Shown: one piece after another, positions 23,447 to 36,167 of the stretch
How the letters are laid out: the number at the start of each line of letters is the position of its first letter
Numbering within the stretch: position 1 is the first letter of the stretch
NCBI GenBank assembly: GCA_022036555.1
Contig: CM039123.1
Span: forward strand, 12,835,217-12,899,216
Direction of reading: 5' to 3'
Source: Microstegium vimineum
Lineage: Eukaryota; Streptophyta; Magnoliopsida; Poales; Poaceae
Length of the DNA stretch: 64,000 nt
The notes under the pieces: generated by a model
The model's database searches: none
What the model was told of the DNA's origin: nothing
Seen by the model: the letters and a program-made list of their open reading frames with translations, nothing else
Translations under genes and position numbers: made by a program

Positions 23447-24710
23447 TGAAAGTGCAATCAAGCCTTAAGTGGGTTTTGGTGACATGACAACGCAATTAGA
23501 GAACTAATGAGACTTTACAAGTATGACAAGCAGGTTAAACTTAAGGAGGTTGATGAACAGGTTGGCGGACCCCTCCAATTACAAAAGTGCATGGCAATAA
23601 GCTCAAAGGAGTTTAAATTCTTTTATACTTTGAAATTGAGTTAGGTATGCCGTACTATTAAGAGGGACTCAACACGCATGCCAACAAGTGAACCAAATGC
23701 AACATCTATCTATATACTTCACACCTCCACATACAAAGTGGGCAAATCAGCCAGCTTATTGAAGATCATTCCTTTGTTGTTCTGCCCAGGCCGGCAGTGC
23801 CGGGCTCTTTGGCCGGCAGTGCCGAGCTATAGGCCGGCACTGCCGCGACTTGTTCTGCCCATTGGCAGTGAGGGGTACTTAAACACCTCCTCACTTCCCC
23901 CTAACGGCTAGTTCTGCCATTCCAATTCTCAGACTTCGCAAAAATAGAACAGAGAAGCTCTTTCTTGCTCTCCCTTCTCCCTTGGTGCTCATCCACTCTT
24001 CTCCATTGATTTCCAATCATTCTTTGAGAGATTAAGCCTCCAAACTTTGAGAAGAAGCTTCTCCTTCGGATCTTCACTCCAACAAGCATTTGGTTTGCGT
24101 GGTGGCCGGTGGTTTGAGTTCTTTACTCTTGGAGCTTTGCTCCTAGCCAGCTAGAGGTTGCCCTTGAGCTTGCCTCCTTCGTGTGGCAGCCTAGGGAAGT
24201 TTGTATCACCCAACTATTGCTAATACACTTCTCTCATCTTAAGGGTTCATTCCCTTGACTTGAGACCGAGGAAAGAGCTAGCCTTGTGTGGCGAGCTTGA
24301 GCCTTGTGTGGCATACCTCAACAATGTGGACGTAGGCAAGCCTTGGTGGCGAGCTGAACCATAGGTCAAATCTTGTGTCCCCTTGTGTTTATCTCTATAT
24401 TTTGATATATCTTGTTTGCAAGGTGATTTCTAGGGTTTGGACCCGATCTACTTGGTGGGTGTGTTGCTACCACTTTCAGGTGGTGCTAGAGGTTCCCTTC
24501 ACCTCTAGGAAGGTTTCTATTCAAGCACAATCTCCATTCAAGCTTTACATTTTGAATTGTGTTGAAATTTGTTCAGGTGACCAGCACTGCTGCTCTTAGC
24601 CCAGCAGTGCCGGCCACCCCGGCAGTGCCGGCCTATGACTGACAGCAAGTGTCGAGTTGAATTTTAGACAGGCCTATTCACCCCCCCTCTAGGCCAATCA
24701 GGTCCTTTCA
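23447..24710 (+). repeat. Sirevirus 5' LTR
   Basis: A 1264-bp LTR from TGAAAGTGCAATCAAGCC to AGGTCCTTTCA. The CCGGCAGTGCCGG motif and variants lie at 23791-23803, 23813-23823, 23833-23844, 24602-24613 and 24619-24631. AGTGGTATCAGAGCTAGGTT follows directly at 24711. Confidence 0.95.
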
Positions 24711-24711
24711 A

Positions 24712-24725
24712 GTGGTATCAGAGCT
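24712..24725 (+). promoter_or_regulatory. Primer binding site, tRNA-iMet type
   Basis: TGGTATCAGAGC starts one base after the LTR, the usual plant Copia primer site complementary to the 3' end of initiator tRNA-Met. Confidence 0.93.
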
Positions 24726-24760
24726 AGGTTACCTCAAGAAGCACTTAACCGTGTGAGGTA

Positions 24761-27604
24761 ATGGCCGAAGAGGGAAATGTCGTAATGGTTGATCCCAAGA
24801 AGGTGGATTTGCATGAGACCTCAAGCAACGATGAGAGTGACGACACCAACAAGTACTAGACCACTGCTGGTATATCCGCTGGAGAGATAACAAGAAGAAA
24901 AGAAGCTAGAAAATTGAGAAGAGAAGGCAAAAAGTTGCAAAAAGAAGAAAAAACAATCAATGAGGCCAAAAGCCTGAAGCTCGCCGAGAAGCTTCATAGA
25001 AGAGAAGTTAGAGCTCTCAAGAAGGAGCTCAAGGCCAAGGAGGAGGAGCTAAAGAAAAGCAAGGAGCAAGCCTCTCATATGGAGGTTGATTCAAGTAGCT
25101 CCGACGGTGATGATGATGTATCATACCAAGCCTCCAAGATTGCAAAGAAGGATGAGAAGAAGAAGAAGGATGACGACAGCAAGAAATACTCCGCCATATC
25201 CTTTGATTATTCATCTATCTCTAAACATGAGCATAAACCTTTATTTCATGTTCCCGCCGACAAGTTGCCTCATTTCGATGGAACCAACTTTGCCAAGTGG
25301 AAACACTTGATGAAAGCTTATCTTGTAGGTCTTCACCCCGGTGCTTGGGAGATTGTTCACAAAGGATGTGAGCCTCCGGTTGATCCTACAAGCCCCACCA
25401 CTATCGAGCTCCGTTGCATACAACTTAATGCACAAGCAGCTAGTGTGTTGCTAAGTGCATTGGATGGTGATGAGTACAACAAGGTCATGGTCTTGGAGGT
25501 TGCCAAGGAGATATGGGACACCTTGCACCTTGCACATGAAGGTGTGAGCAAAGTGAGGCAGTCCAAGATTGATTTGTTGATGGCCAAGCTCAACCGGTTC
25601 GTGATAAATGAAGGTGAAGGGCCACAAGAAATGTTTGATAGATTGATGACTATGGTTGGGAAGATTAGAGGACTTGGTGGTGAAGAGGTCAATGATCACA
25701 AGGTTGTCAATATAATGCTTGAAGCCTACTCTCCAAGAAATGAGACAGTTGTGACATTGATTAAAGACAAGAAGAGATTTGAGTACTTCACCCCAAGTGA
25801 TGTGCTTGGAAGGATTATCACCTTTGATCTACAAAGAGAAGAAGCCCAAGAGAGGAAGAAGCTTGGAGAGATGCAAGCAAGGTTGGAGGGTATGAAGATC
25901 AAGGATGTGGCTCTCAAGGCAAACAAGAGCACAAGAAAATCAGCCCCTAGCTGTTCCAAAAATAGCAAGCAAGCATCTTCAAGCAAGGCTCAAGAAACCA
26001 AGGCCATCAAGCATCAACCCGAAGCTCCAACATCAAGTGATGGCGAAAGTGAAGGTGAACAAGAGGAGAACATAGATGACATGGCTCTATTCATAAGAAG
26101 ATTCAACAAGGGCCTAAAGAAGAATGGGTACAAGCTCATGAAGAGGAAGTTCCCAATCAAGAAATCAAGAACTTGCTTTAGGTGTGGTAGCACCGAACAC
26201 TTCATTGCCGATTGCCGAAATAAAGAGAAAGACAACAAATTTTACAAAGGCAAGAGAGAAGACAAGGGTTACTACAAGAAAGGGAAGAAATATGTGGGTG
26301 AAGCTCACATTGGACATGGTTGGGATGAATCAACCGATAGTGAAGATGAAGAGATGGCCACCATTGCTATTCACAAGCCATCCACTTCAACAAGGCTCTT
26401 CAACAACATGTCCTATGATGTTAAAAGCTTCCCTCACACTTGTCTTATGGCAAAAGATGAGAAGGTAAAATCAAAACCCAAAGCCATAACTCCTCCCCCC
26501 AAAGACATCTCTAGTAGTGATTCTAGTGATTACTCTAGTGATGATGAATCTAGTGATGAAGAGATAAATGAAATAACTAAGAAAATGGATCCTAAGACCA
26601 AACTATTCATTGCCAACATATTGGATGAATTAGAGGCAACAAAGGCCGAGCTAGCTTCTAGAGAGAAAACTCTTATTAAACAAGAGGATCTTTACATTGC
26701 TAGTGAGGAAGCCCTTGAATTAGAAAGGAGTGAGGTGAGCTCTTTCACCAAAGCTTTGGCCAAGGAAAGAGAAGCTCATGCTCTCACTAAGAAGGAGTGT
26801 GGTGACCTCAAGCAAAAGTATTGTGGCTTAGTTGAAAAGCATCAAGAGCTTGAGGCACAATACTCTCTTCTTTGGGAGGGCAACTCACATCTTTCTAAAT
26901 CAAATGATGCCTCTTCTCCATCCACTAGTCAAGGTTGTGGAAAATGCTATAATATTGATATGAATGCCTATTCCACTAACCTTGCCAACATGGAGGCTAT
27001 GAAGAAAGAAATAGCAAGGCTCAACAATGTCATCTCAGTTTCAAAGAAGAATGACAAAGACAAAGTTGAGCCAAAGAAGATCCAATACAAGGATGGAAGG
27101 CATCCATCAATCAAAGATGGGCTTGGTCACACTCAAGGAGGCAAAACCAATGGTAGAAAAATGGTCAAAGGCATTGAGTGTGTCAAGTTTGAGAAGAAGG
27201 GAAGCATTGGTGCAGATAAGCCTGCAGAGACAGCAGCTCCGCTGGACCACAGGCCGGCAGTGCCGCACCCCAAGAAAGGGAAGGCTACCAATGCTTCACC
27301 TGATCAAGCTAAAGCCCAAGTCCATGCCAAGAAGATGGCCCAGCAAAAGCAGGTTTCTCATAAACCTAAGGACTCAATCTGGGTGGCCAAAAACAAATTT
27401 GCATATCAACCCAAGACAAGGTCACCTCAAGGAAGTTTGTCCTCAAGCTACATGTTGAAATGCAATGACCATGGTAAAGTCATTGCAGAATTTGTGGGTG
27501 ATGAGAAACATGACAAAAGAAGCATGAACATTTGGGTTCCCAAAATTGTTGTGACTAACATGCAAGGCCCCAAGATTGATTGGGGACCTAAATCTAGGAA
27601 CTAA
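24761..27604 (+). pseudogene. Sirevirus gag, one premature stop
   Basis: The frame opens with ATG at 24761, is broken by TAG at 24857-24859, then runs open to TAA at 27602-27604. Order: a Lys/Glu-rich coiled-coil-like start, the UBN2/DUF4219-type capsid region (FDGTNFAKWKHLMKAYL near 25275), and a zinc knuckle CFRCGSTEHFIADC (CX2CX4HX4C, near 26173). A long C-terminal part with an acidic Ser-rich stretch and a second coiled coil near 26620-26880 follows. The long C-terminal extension beyond the knuckle fits Sireviruses. The CCGGCAGTGCCG motif lies inside the frame at 27254-27265. Confidence 0.9.
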
Positions 27605-27616
27605 ATTGTTTTGTAG

Positions 27617-30600
27617 GCATACTCCTCCGGTGGATCAAGTTGGGTGCTTGATAGCGGATGTACAAATTATATGACCGGAGAAAGGAGTATGTTCTCATCA
27701 TATTCCCCAACTTCAAATGCAAGTGAGAATATCATCTTTGGTGACAACTCTAAAGGGGAAGTGATTGGACTTGGTAAAGTTGCTATTACTCTTGATCATT
27801 CCATCTCAAATGTATTACATGTGAATTCGTTGAGTTACAATTTGTTGTCCATTTCTCAATTATGTGAGATGGGCTTCAATTGTCTCTTTACGGATAAGGG
27901 TGTGGACGTCTTTAAGAGGGAGGATTCCTCTATTGTCTTTACGGGTCGTTTGAAGGGCAAGCTTTACCTAGTTGATTTCAACAAAAGTAAGGCTAAGCTT
28001 GAGACTTGTTTAGTGGCAAAATCTAGCATGGATTGGCTATGGCATCGTCAACTAGCTCATGTTGGGATGAGGAACTTGGCCAAACTCCTAAAAGATGAAC
28101 ACATTCTTGGACTAACCAATGTTCATTTTGAGAAGGATAGAATTTGTAGCGCTTGCCAAGCCGGAAAGCAAGTAGGTGCACCTCACCCACCAAAGAGCAT
28201 TGTCTCCACCAAGCAACCATTGGAGCTAATTCACATGGATCTCTTTGGACCGGTGGCCTACATAAGCATTGGCGGTAAAAAACATGGTTTAGTTATTGTT
28301 GATGACTTTACTCGTTTCACTTGAGTGTTTTTCATGTATGATAAGGCACAAGTGCAAGATAAGGTGAAAACCTTCATTAGAAGAGAACAAAGAGAATTTG
28401 GTTTCTAAATCAAGAAAGTTCGTAGTGACAATGGAATCGAATTCAAGAACACTCAAGTGGAGGAGTTTCTTGATGATGAGGGCATCAAGCATGAGTTTTC
28501 AGTTCCATACACCCCTCAACAAAATGGTGTAGTAGAGAGGAAGAACCGGACACTCATTGACATGGCAAGGACAATGCTAGATGAGTACAAGACTTCGGAT
28601 ATCTTTTGGGCCGAAGCCGTCAACACCGCTTGCCATGCCATCAACCGGCTCTATCTACACAAAATCTTGAAGAAGACTTCATATGAACTCCTAACCAGTA
28701 ACAAACCAAAGGTGTCTTACTTTAGAGTTTTTGGGTGCAAGTGTTTCATACTTAATAAGAAACCCAAAACCTCTAAGTTTGCACCTAAAGTTGATTAAGG
28801 TTTTCTTCTTGGTTATGGATCAAATGAGCATGCCTATCATGTATTCAACAAGACCTTAGGGAAAATTAAAATCACGATAGACGTGACATTTGATGAATCT
28901 AATGGCTCTCAAGTAGAGCAAATTGATCAAGTGATTGTAGGTAATGAGGAACCACCATGTGAAGCAATCAAGAATATGACTATTGGTGATATTAAGCCAC
29001 AAGAAGCGCAGGCCGTAGATGTGGAACCTCAAGGAGAAGAAGCTACTGCTCCAAGACTTGATGAAGAAGGGCCTACAGTGCTCCCTGGTCAGGGCTCTGC
29101 CCTGTGGCCGGCACTGCCGGGCCAGAGGCCGGCACTGCCGGACCAGGCAGACAGGCAACAGCTAACCCTTCTCCTGCTACTCCAAGGAACTTACAACCAA
29201 TATTTGAAGAGCATGAGTATGATGGCCAAGCTAACCAACAAGAAGTCACAGAACACCCAAGATTAAGGCAAACAATTCAAAAGGATCATCCTGTCGACAA
29301 TATACTTGGGAGTCTCCGAAGAGGTGTAACTACTCGTTCACATTTGGCAAATTTTTGTCAATTTTACTCTTTTGTCTCCTCTTTGGAACCCCTCAAGGTT
29401 GAGCAAGCTCTAGATGATCCGGATTGGGTGATGGCTATGCAAGAAGAGCTAAATAGCTTTGAAAGGAACAAGGTTTGGTCACTTGTGGAAAGACCAAATA
29501 CCAATGTGATTGGAACCAAATGGGTCTTCCGCAACAAACAAGATGAGCAAGGCGTGGTGACAAGGAACAAGGCAAGATTGGTGGCTCAAGGTTTCACTCA
29601 AGTGGAGGGCCTAGACTTTGAAGAGACATATGCACCGGTAGCTAGGCTTGAAGCAATTCGAATGCTTTTGGCCTATGCTGCCCATCATGACTTCAAGCTT
29701 CAACAAATGGATGTCAAGAGTGCATTTCTCAACGGCCCTATCCAAGAGTTGGTGTATATTGAGCAATCACCGGGTTTTGAAGATCCAAAGTTCCCTCATC
29801 ATGTCTTCAAGCTCCATAAGGCGCTCTATGGGCTTAAGCAAGCACCAAGAGCATGGTATAAATGCCTTAAGGAATTCTTGATCAAACAAGGCTTTGAAAT
29901 AGGCAAAGCGGATCCTACTCTCTTCACTCATAAAGTCAATAATGATATCTTTGTGTGCCAAATATATGTCGATGACATAATATTTGGTAGTACTAACCAA
30001 TCCTATTGTGATGAGTTTAGTAGGATCATGACTAAAAGATTCGAGATGTCTATGATGGGTGAGCTAAAGTTCTTCCTCGGTTTTCAAATCAAGCAACTCA
30101 AGGAAGGGACTTTCTTATGCCAAACCAAGTACACCCATGATATGTTGAGAAAGTTTGACATGGAAAATGTTAAACCAATCAAGACTCCCATGCCAACTAA
30201 TGGACATCTTGATCTTGATGAAGGAGGGAAATCCGTGGACATTAAGGTATATTGGTCCATGATCAGCTCTCTCCTTTACTTATGTGCATCTAGGCCGGAC
30301 ATAATGCTTAGTTTGTGCATGTGTGCTAGATTTCAAGCTAACCCGAAAGAGTGCCACTTAGTGGTCGTTAAAAGAATCTTGAGATATCTAGTTCTCACTC
30401 CTAACCTTGGCTTATGGTATCCTAAGGGCTCTAAGTTCGATCTACTTGGGTATTCAGATTCCGATTACGCCGGTTGCAAGGTAGACCGAAAAAGCACTTC
30501 GGGGACGTGTCAATTCCTTGGACGGTCCCTAGTGTCTTAGAGTTCTAAAAAGCAAAATTGTGTAGCTCTTTCCACCGCCGAGGCCGAGTATGTTGCAGTC

Positions 30601-30918
30601 GGCGCTTGTTGTGCTCAACTACTTTGGATGAGGCAAACCTTAAAAGATTTCGGATGTCAATTCACCAAGGTGCCTCTCTTGTGTGATAACGAGAGTGCCA
30701 TCAAACTTGCAAACAACCCGGTTAGTCACTCTAGAACCAAACACATAGACATCCGTCATCACTTCTTGAGAGACCACGAATTAAAAGGAGATATCGTAAT
30801 TCGCCATGTGAGCACCGAAAAGCAACTAGCTGATATCTTCACTAAGCCTCTAGATGAGACAAGGTTTTGTGCTTTGCGTAGTGAGCTGAATATACTTGAC
30901 TCTCGTAACGTGGTTTGA
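27617..30918 (+). pseudogene. Sirevirus pol, four premature stops and one frameshift
   Basis: Order: protease (VLDSGCTNYMTG, near 27644), integrase zinc finger and core (WHRQLAHVGM; Asp in IHMDLFGP and RSDNGIEF; Glu in NGVVERKNRTL), reverse transcriptase (LKQAPRAWY; YVDDIIFGSTN near 29966), and RNase H (STAEAEYVAVGA; HIDIRHHFLRDHELKGD). Breaks: TGA 28322-28324, TAA 28406-28408, TAA 28796-28798, a frame change between 29104 and 29263, and TAG 30538-30540. The frame after the change runs to TGA at 30916. Pol begins in the same frame as gag, behind TAA and a second stop, TAG, at 27614-27616. Catalytic residues remain readable, but no intact polyprotein is possible. Confidence 0.93.
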
Positions 30919-31788
30919 ACTATAGCACACATTTGGTTGTCCACCTAGCTACTTAGGCAAAACTTTGAAAGTTTCAATTATGCATTTCAAAACCAATTTC
31001 GAAAGAAACTTGAATGTGTTGGTCATTGTATGATTGATGATTTGCTTACTGACCAGCACATGGCAAGGGGTATGTGTCCACAATTGCATAAATATAGAGT
31101 ATTGCAGTGGCATAGTGCCTCACTGCCTGGCCAGGCCAGCAGTGCCGGGACTTAAAGGACCTGAGCCTGTCGGGCCCAAGTCCTAGCCCTCGGGCTTTGC
31201 TTTATCTTCTCACCCCAACCCGAGGGGACTCCATCCCAGGTCATACCCTTCCAACGGAACACCTTTTCCTCTCCTCTCTCAACCCTAAGGAGACCTAGGG
31301 AGCCTGGAGGTCCCTCTCTTCCCCCAGCAGTGCTGCCCCTTTGGAGGATCTGCCATTGGAGGAGGTGTGGAGGATCTTCCTCCCTGCGTCAAGCTTCATT
31401 CAAGCCCGACCTTCTTCGTCTCCTTCCCTCTATTTCAAAGGTAATAATATGAAACCCTAGGTTGGTTCGATCTATGCAATGCACGGTTTTTGAGATGAGA
31501 TTTAGGTTGTTAGTAGTTGCATTATATATGGTGATGTACCTCCAGTAGTTAGATCTGATCAAAACCTATTTTCAATGGAGGATTGATGGAGCATGCCATG
31601 GTGCTGTCTGCACCAGGCCGGCAGTGCCGGCCCAGAGGCCAACAGTGTCGGGCCCCTGGTGACAGCACCTGTGCAGTTGCTCCTACAATCGTCTATTGAC
31701 CCTAGATTTTGGTTCAATCTCTCCACTAGAGTTTCTTGTCACTGTCTAAGTGCAACAACTTAACCTTTTCCTCCTTTTAAATGCATAG

Positions 31789-33333
31789 ATGGACGCCGGT
31801 GGATCGAGTCGTGGAAGAGGAAAGAGGTCAAGGACCAAGGCTCGTACTCCCTTGGCTGATGATGGGCTAAATCCCAGGCAGAGGATAGCTCAAGAGGAGG
31901 CTTTGCAAAGGGCAGGGAGAACAATCAAAGATGATGTGTGCCCTAGGACACCTCCAGACTTGGGTCTTTTCAATGCTTTTCACCTTGTGGAGCATCCTGA
32001 GGAGGTTCTAGTCAGAGACCCTCAGGACACTCCTGGTAGAGTCAGAGTAAACTATAAAAATCAGTGGAGAACAGTCCAGGAGCAGAGGGCCTTCAATCCC
32101 TATGATGTGCCAAAGGACATGAGTGTGGATTACAGGTTTTGAAATGTTTTCTATTCTGACTATTACACCACAGTCCTTCTTCAAGCTGATAAACCCAAGA
32201 TCATAAATATGAAATATGTTGATTGGGAGCACTTGGAGCTCAAGAGGGATCCTGTGTTTGACAGAGTCATTGACCAGTGCAGGCAGCTTGGCATGTATCA
32301 CTGGATGGGTTTCCAGAATGGCTGGAATACTGAGATCATCTACCAATTCTACTCCACTTACTATCTTGATAGGGAGAACTTGGTGATGCATTGGTTGACA
32401 GAGGGCTTGCATTATAGAATTGACTATGTGACATTTGCTCGCCTTCTGGGCTTTGGAGAGGATGACAGGGCATGCTTCAACTTAACTCATGAAAGAGGCC
32501 TGAACAATGATGAAATTGCTTCTCTCTACATTGAGCCTCATAAGACAGATGGTCTGGTGAAGGGTTTGAGGAGCAAGTACTATATCTTAAACAACCTCTT
32601 CAGGATCACACTCTATCCCAAGATGGGATCTACCTCCAACCTCTATGCTAAATCAAAGAATGTGCTTAGGGGGATGAGAGGTGGAGCACCACCATTTTCA
32701 GTGGCTCGTTTTCTTTGGGATGAGATTTGCATTGCATCAGAGGATGCTAGGAAGGGGATACCCTATGCCCCTTATCTGATGTTCATTATTGAGATGGTGA
32801 CTGGATGGATCTACAACAAAGACATAGTTCATGAGACTTTCAGAGCAGAGAAGACCATTCACTCTTCTGCAGTTCAGGAGGTGAACACTCCTCCCAGAGA
32901 GAGCACCAGGGCAGCAGCCCCAGACTACTCTGAGTCTTCCAGCAGAGCAGCTAGCAGAGGTAGGAAGAAGGGTAAGCTTAGCAGGTTATTAAAGAAGATC
33001 TTTGCTGGCATCTGCTATGCCAATGACCATGCTTACCAGACTAGGTTGGAGATCAGGAAGCTCAGACAGGAGCAGGGCCTCAGTCAGATTCCCCCTCCTA
33101 CACCACCACCACCACAGCTCAGTGAGGAGTCTACTTATGTTGGTGATGATTCTGATGATGAGGATGATAAGGAGGAGGAAGAGATCCAGCAGCCCCAGAC
33201 TAGGAGGTTGAGCAAGAGGGCCTCAGCTCCTGGTATTCACTTCTCTTCAGCTCTAGATGATGATGATGATGAAGATGAAGATGATGATGATGATGATGAT
33301 GATGATGAGGACGACATGGATGAGGATGACTAG
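31789..33333 (+). pseudogene. Extra (env-like position) ORF of the Sirevirus, one stop
   Basis: An ATG at 31789 opens a frame that continues to TAG at 33331 with a single internal TGA at 32140-32142, about 514 codons. It lies between pol and the 3' LTR, where Sireviruses carry an env-like gene. Visible parts: a basic start (RGRGKRSRTKART), a middle region with WLTEGLHYRIDYVTFARLLG and YILNNLFRITLYPKMGS resembling a plant-transposon protein domain seen in other retroelements, a Pro-rich stretch, and a tail of Asp/Glu coded by (GAT)n. No signal peptide or transmembrane segment was seen, so a true envelope role is not supported. Function unknown. Confidence 0.75.
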
Positions 33334-33362
33334 CTTGTATTCACTTCTTCTTTGTTCTTTTC

Positions 33363-36142
33363 TGTAACACCCTAAAATTTGAAATAGAAATTAGATTTGA
33401 ATTTAAATTAAATTTGATTTATTTCAAACAATTTTGTGATCATAGAATTAAATAAAGAAAATAATAAAACAATTCTCATGTTAGGGTCCAACATGTTTGT
33501 GCATTTCATGCCTCTGCATATTTCTCTTGTATTATTTGGTTTTCAAAACTCAAAAGAAAGAATTTCAAAACTATTTGAAAAATCTTTTGCAAATTGAGAA
33601 TAAAAAGAAAACCCTTTTTCTCCTCCCCCTCCACCCTTTCGGCCTTTCGGCCCAGCCAGCCAGCCAGCCCCCTCTCCCTTCCTTTCTCCCGCTTGGGCCG
33701 ACCTCCCTCGCCTCGGCCCAGCCGCTCCGCGGGTCCGCACCGCGCTGGTGCCCTCCTCCCGACTCCCTCTCACTGACGCGGCGGCCCCGCACGTCAGCGC
33801 TGCCCCCTTCCTCGAGTCCGAGCCGGACACGGCCGCGCGCTGCCGAACCCCGCAACCGCGCGGACTCCACGCGTCGTCTCCGCGTGGGACTCCCCCTCGG
33901 TCCCCTTTAAATAGGAACCGACCCCGCACCGCCTCCCCATCCCCTCTCGCCTCGCCCTGCCTCGAAGAAGCGACAACAGAGCCACCGAACAGAGCACGCC
34001 GCCGTTCCGCGCACCTCCGGCCACCGTAAGCTTCCCCGAGCTTCGCTTCGGCTTCGCACGCCCGCGGAACGCCCCCTCCCCCTTTTCTTTCCGTTCTTTT
34101 GCGCTCTAGCTGACTGCGCCGTCGTGTACAGGAGCCCGCTGCCGCTGTTCCACGCCGGTCTCTGTCCTCGTTCGTTCCCGAGCCCCATCGAACACCGAGG
34201 TGAGTTCACCTCTTCTTCCCCTTTCTCCTGGTGCTCTCGGTTTGGAAAACCGAGCACCGGAGCTCCCCATCGGGCTCCACCGGCGAGCTCGGGCTCGACC
34301 GGCCATGGCGCCGCCGCCCTGGGCCTCTGCTCCGGCAGCCGCGCCGCTCTCCCCCCCCCCCCCCCCCCCCGCTCTTCTAATCTGGATCACCCAGATCAGA
34401 TCCAATGGCTCACGTGAGCCGATACCCCTTCGCGGGTCTATTTGCTAAAGAGACCCTCGACTTTTGGGGAATAAACCCGCAGTCCTAAAGCAGTTTCCAG
34501 CTCTACGCTTCTCCCTCTGGAAAGCGTATTCCCCTTTTCAGATTTGTTTCTATTATAAAAAAATGAATATAGCTATTTTCAGATTTGCCACTGATCATTA
34601 AATGCTAATAACTTGCTCGTTTTTAATCCAAATCGATCCGTTCAAGTTGCGTTAGATTCGTAATTTTATGCTCTATCGAGTAGTATAGATTTCATCTATG
34701 TTAATCACTTTTGAAAATAAACGTTTAGATTAATTCTTTTAATGCTTTAATCTGGTATAGTAAATCTTGTTTAATCTATAGTTTATTTGTTTTAGATCCG
34801 TTTAGCGTGAATTTCGCGTCTTTGTGAGCGTAGTATAATATAGATCTGTTTTAAAACCTTTTCATAATATTTTTATTGTTTCGGTGTAATGTTCTAATTA
34901 TATCTTGGTTGCTTCATGTATGATTGTTCGGATGATTGCGTGGTGATGTTGATCGAGTACAACCGGTGAGTTTTTCGGTGATCAGGAGTTCTTTGCAGCA
35001 GATCAGGACCACCAGGAGCTTTGTGATCAAGGCAAGTTTAACATGGGATCATCCTTGTTAGCTATTCACCTTAATCCACCTAGTCATGATTGCATGTGTT
35101 TCAATTGATTCCTATTTAGATCCTTACCATAGCTTGTTACCTTGTACCTTGTCACCTTGGGATACTATTGCATATGGGTAGATCTGCTATGTTTTATGAA
35201 TTATGAGAAGAATCTTGACTAATGATATATGCAACAATGAGATAAAATTGGCTTTTGTAGCAACATGGAATAGGACACCATTGTAGGGCAAAAGCTGGGA
35301 TAATAACGCAACCACAAGTGCTAACATGGCTCTGGTTTTAGTCAATTATGGAAGTTGGACTAGCATGATTGTAGTTTGTGAAAGGCACCTTTGTCGAGCT
35401 GGTTATGGGGTATAGCTTGTGTGGGGACCGCTGTGGGTGGTACCATTGGGGTGTCCCATATACCCCTTTGCATTGGGTCCGTAGGGTCTACTACTTGCTA
35501 GAAAGATTTTTTGAAAGACTTCATAGTGTACCTTGCCCACTCACCTTGGCAGTGTTTTGGGAGTTGCAAACCCGAGCATATGGGCAACACGGCTTGTGGG
35601 TAAAGTGCATAACCTCTGCAGAGTGTAAATCTATCATGATAGCCATGCTCACGGTCACGAGTGGCCTGGAAAACTCACAGTGTAAATGATCATGTTGTTT
35701 AATTGTTAATGTTGATTACTATTCTTATCATGTGGTTATTAATTGGGTTATGCATAACTAAAGCTAAGTGTTGGTAAAACTTGACCCAGCTAAAAGCAAC
35801 CGCAGTTCAGACAGTGTCAGCCTTTGAGCTTCATAACCCTGTGTTACTCTTGTTGAGTACTTTAAGTGCTCACCCTTGCTTTAACATCCTCATCAGATGG
35901 CTATGAAGACTACCGGGAGGAGTACTAGGCTAGTGGTCAACCAGTCGGCGTTCCCTGTGAAGTGGAGCTTCGTCGCGAGAGTTATCTTTATTTCCGTTGT
36001 TATGTTTAAGAATATTATTCGTTATGTAATAAGCACTCAGTGATGGTACTATTTAAAGATTTGTCGGCTTATGTGTGTGATTGATCTCTGGGCACACATG
36101 AGTTATTCACATTCAATTTTATTCTTAAAATTGGGTGTGACA
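33363..36142 (+). mobile_element. Solo Gypsy LTR, TGTAACACCC type, inside the Sirevirus
   Basis: A 2780-bp element from TGTAACACCCTAAAATTTG to TTGGGTGTGACA, flanked by TTTTC at 33358-33362 and 36143-36147. It contains a GC-rich core (33640-34370) with a TATA-like TTTAAATAGG near 33905 and a 20-C run at 34351-34370. AT-rich downstream sequence follows with two diverged copies of an ATCCGTTCAAGTTGCGTTAG-like block (near 34635 and 34795). There is no coding region. Frames in the GC-rich core appear on both strands and lack domains. It landed after the Sirevirus and has already lost its body. Confidence 0.88.
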
Positions 36143-36167
36143 TTTTCTCTTTTTGGTGACTTGTTGC

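Noticed and set aside
31789..33333. Naming the third Sirevirus ORF a true envelope glycoprotein
   Set aside because: No signal peptide or membrane helix is visible. Position alone does not establish an envelope function.
33497..34448. Several open frames of 60-137 codons on both strands in a GC-rich stretch
   Set aside because: They lie inside the solo LTR at 33363-36142, lack domains and exist in all frames because GC-rich DNA has few stops.
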